From JANWXR01 sp033577755 (GTDB taxonomy: Bacteria; Chloroflexota; Anaerolineae; Anaerolineales; UBA6663), in contig JAVQXV010000206.1 of NCBI GenBank assembly GCA_033577755.1, forward strand, positions 1 to 5,337: a stretch of 5,337 nucleotides of DNA. Reading direction: 5' to 3'. Made by a program: the position numbers and the translations under genes. The notes under the pieces were generated by a model, which saw only the letters and a list, made by a program, of their open reading frames with translations, made no database searches and was not told where the DNA came from. Below are positions 5,079 to 5,337 of the stretch, one piece after another. Position 1 is the stretch's first letter; each line of letters begins with the position of its first letter.

Positions 5079-5337
5079 ATGTCCCGTCTTTCTATTAAGT
5101 CTTACTTCCGCTTACATCTACCGGTCGCTTTCACGCTCCTCATAACAACTGCAGTTGCGTGTGACCTATTTATTCCCTCCCCCACCACTACCCCGGCCTT
5201 CACTGCAACACCGCGCTTCACGCCGACGCCGTTGCCCCCCATCGCTCCCAACGTCATTGACCGGCTCCCTGCGCGCGGCGACGAACAGCGGGTGACCGAT
5301 CCTATCGTCATCTACTTCGACTCGCCGATGGACCGCG
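5079..5337 (+). CDS. Lipoprotein with N-terminal Ig-like (SbsA-type) domain, 5' part only
   Basis: The frame opens at ATG 5079, seven bases after AGGAG (5067-5071), and runs off the window after 86 codons. Residues 1-27 form a lipoprotein signal peptide: basic n-region (R3, K7, R11), hydrophobic PVAFTLLITTAVA, then C28 as the lipidated cysteine (lipobox A-V-A-C). Residues 33-55 are a Pro/Thr linker (TPAFTATPRFTPTPLPP), typical of surface-anchored Chloroflexota proteins. From about residue 57, PNVIDRLPARGDEQ and then DPIVIYFDSPMDR match the start of SbsA-like Ig domains, whose hallmark is P-x-x-G followed by I-x-x-x-F-x-x-PM(D). Bacterial alpha-2-macroglobulin-like lipoproteins often begin this way, so that is one candidate for the whole protein, but the diagnostic parts lie outside. 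It acts outside the membrane and has no evident link to the upstream pathway, with its own promoter. Confidence 0.72.
   Translation, partial: MSRLSIKSYFRLHLPVAFTLLITTAVACDLFIPSPTTTPAFTATPRFTPTPLPPIAPNVIDRLPARGDEQRVTDPIVIYFDSPMDR

Overview
The window is about 60% G+C outside one AT-rich gap and reads left to right: every gene I can support is on the + strand. The style suggests a member of the Chloroflexota (Anaerolineae-like). The signs are a lipoprotein whose mature end starts with a Pro/Thr 'TPTP' linker, a heptanucleotide repeat of the acgcaat type and a C-rich REP-like repeat. This placement is inference from style, not a phylogenetic result.

Layout. Positions 1-468 hold the C-terminal part of a KamA-type lysine 2,3-aminomutase (radical SAM/PLP). 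Two bases later begins the first of two tandem D-Ala-D-Ala-ligase-like ATP-grasp genes (471-1676 and 1716-2837). A short GNAT acetyltransferase follows (2883-3353). An AT-rich gap of 224 bases carries a plausible promoter and operator-like repeats. It is followed by a third, more diverged ATP-grasp ligase (3578-4621). Positions 4622-5078 hold no confident gene, perhaps a transposase remnant, and a perfect -10 box. The window ends inside a lipoprotein gene (5079 onward) that starts an SbsA-type Ig-like domain.

How the genes may work together. KamA enzymes make beta-amino acids (beta-lysine from lysine). ATP-grasp ligases activate a carboxylate as an acyl-phosphate and join it to an amine. GNAT enzymes acetylate amines. 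The tight order aminomutase, ligase, ligase, acetyltransferase, plus a nearby third ligase, therefore suggests a pathway to a small acetylated beta-amino-acid peptide or conjugate. A compatible solute or a cell-wall modification are possible end products. No product is proven by the sequence, and the three ligases are not ordinary Ddl enzymes: none has the GG(T/K)S-E-E-S N-terminal motif, and the third has also lost the PGMT acceptor loop.

The second strong observation is that the first ATP-grasp gene is edited at both ends by repetitive DNA. A REP-like inverted repeat is read in frame as an N-terminal extension. A 13-unit heptanucleotide repeat supplies the last ~20 codons and the stop, and ends right at the Shine-Dalgarno of the next gene.
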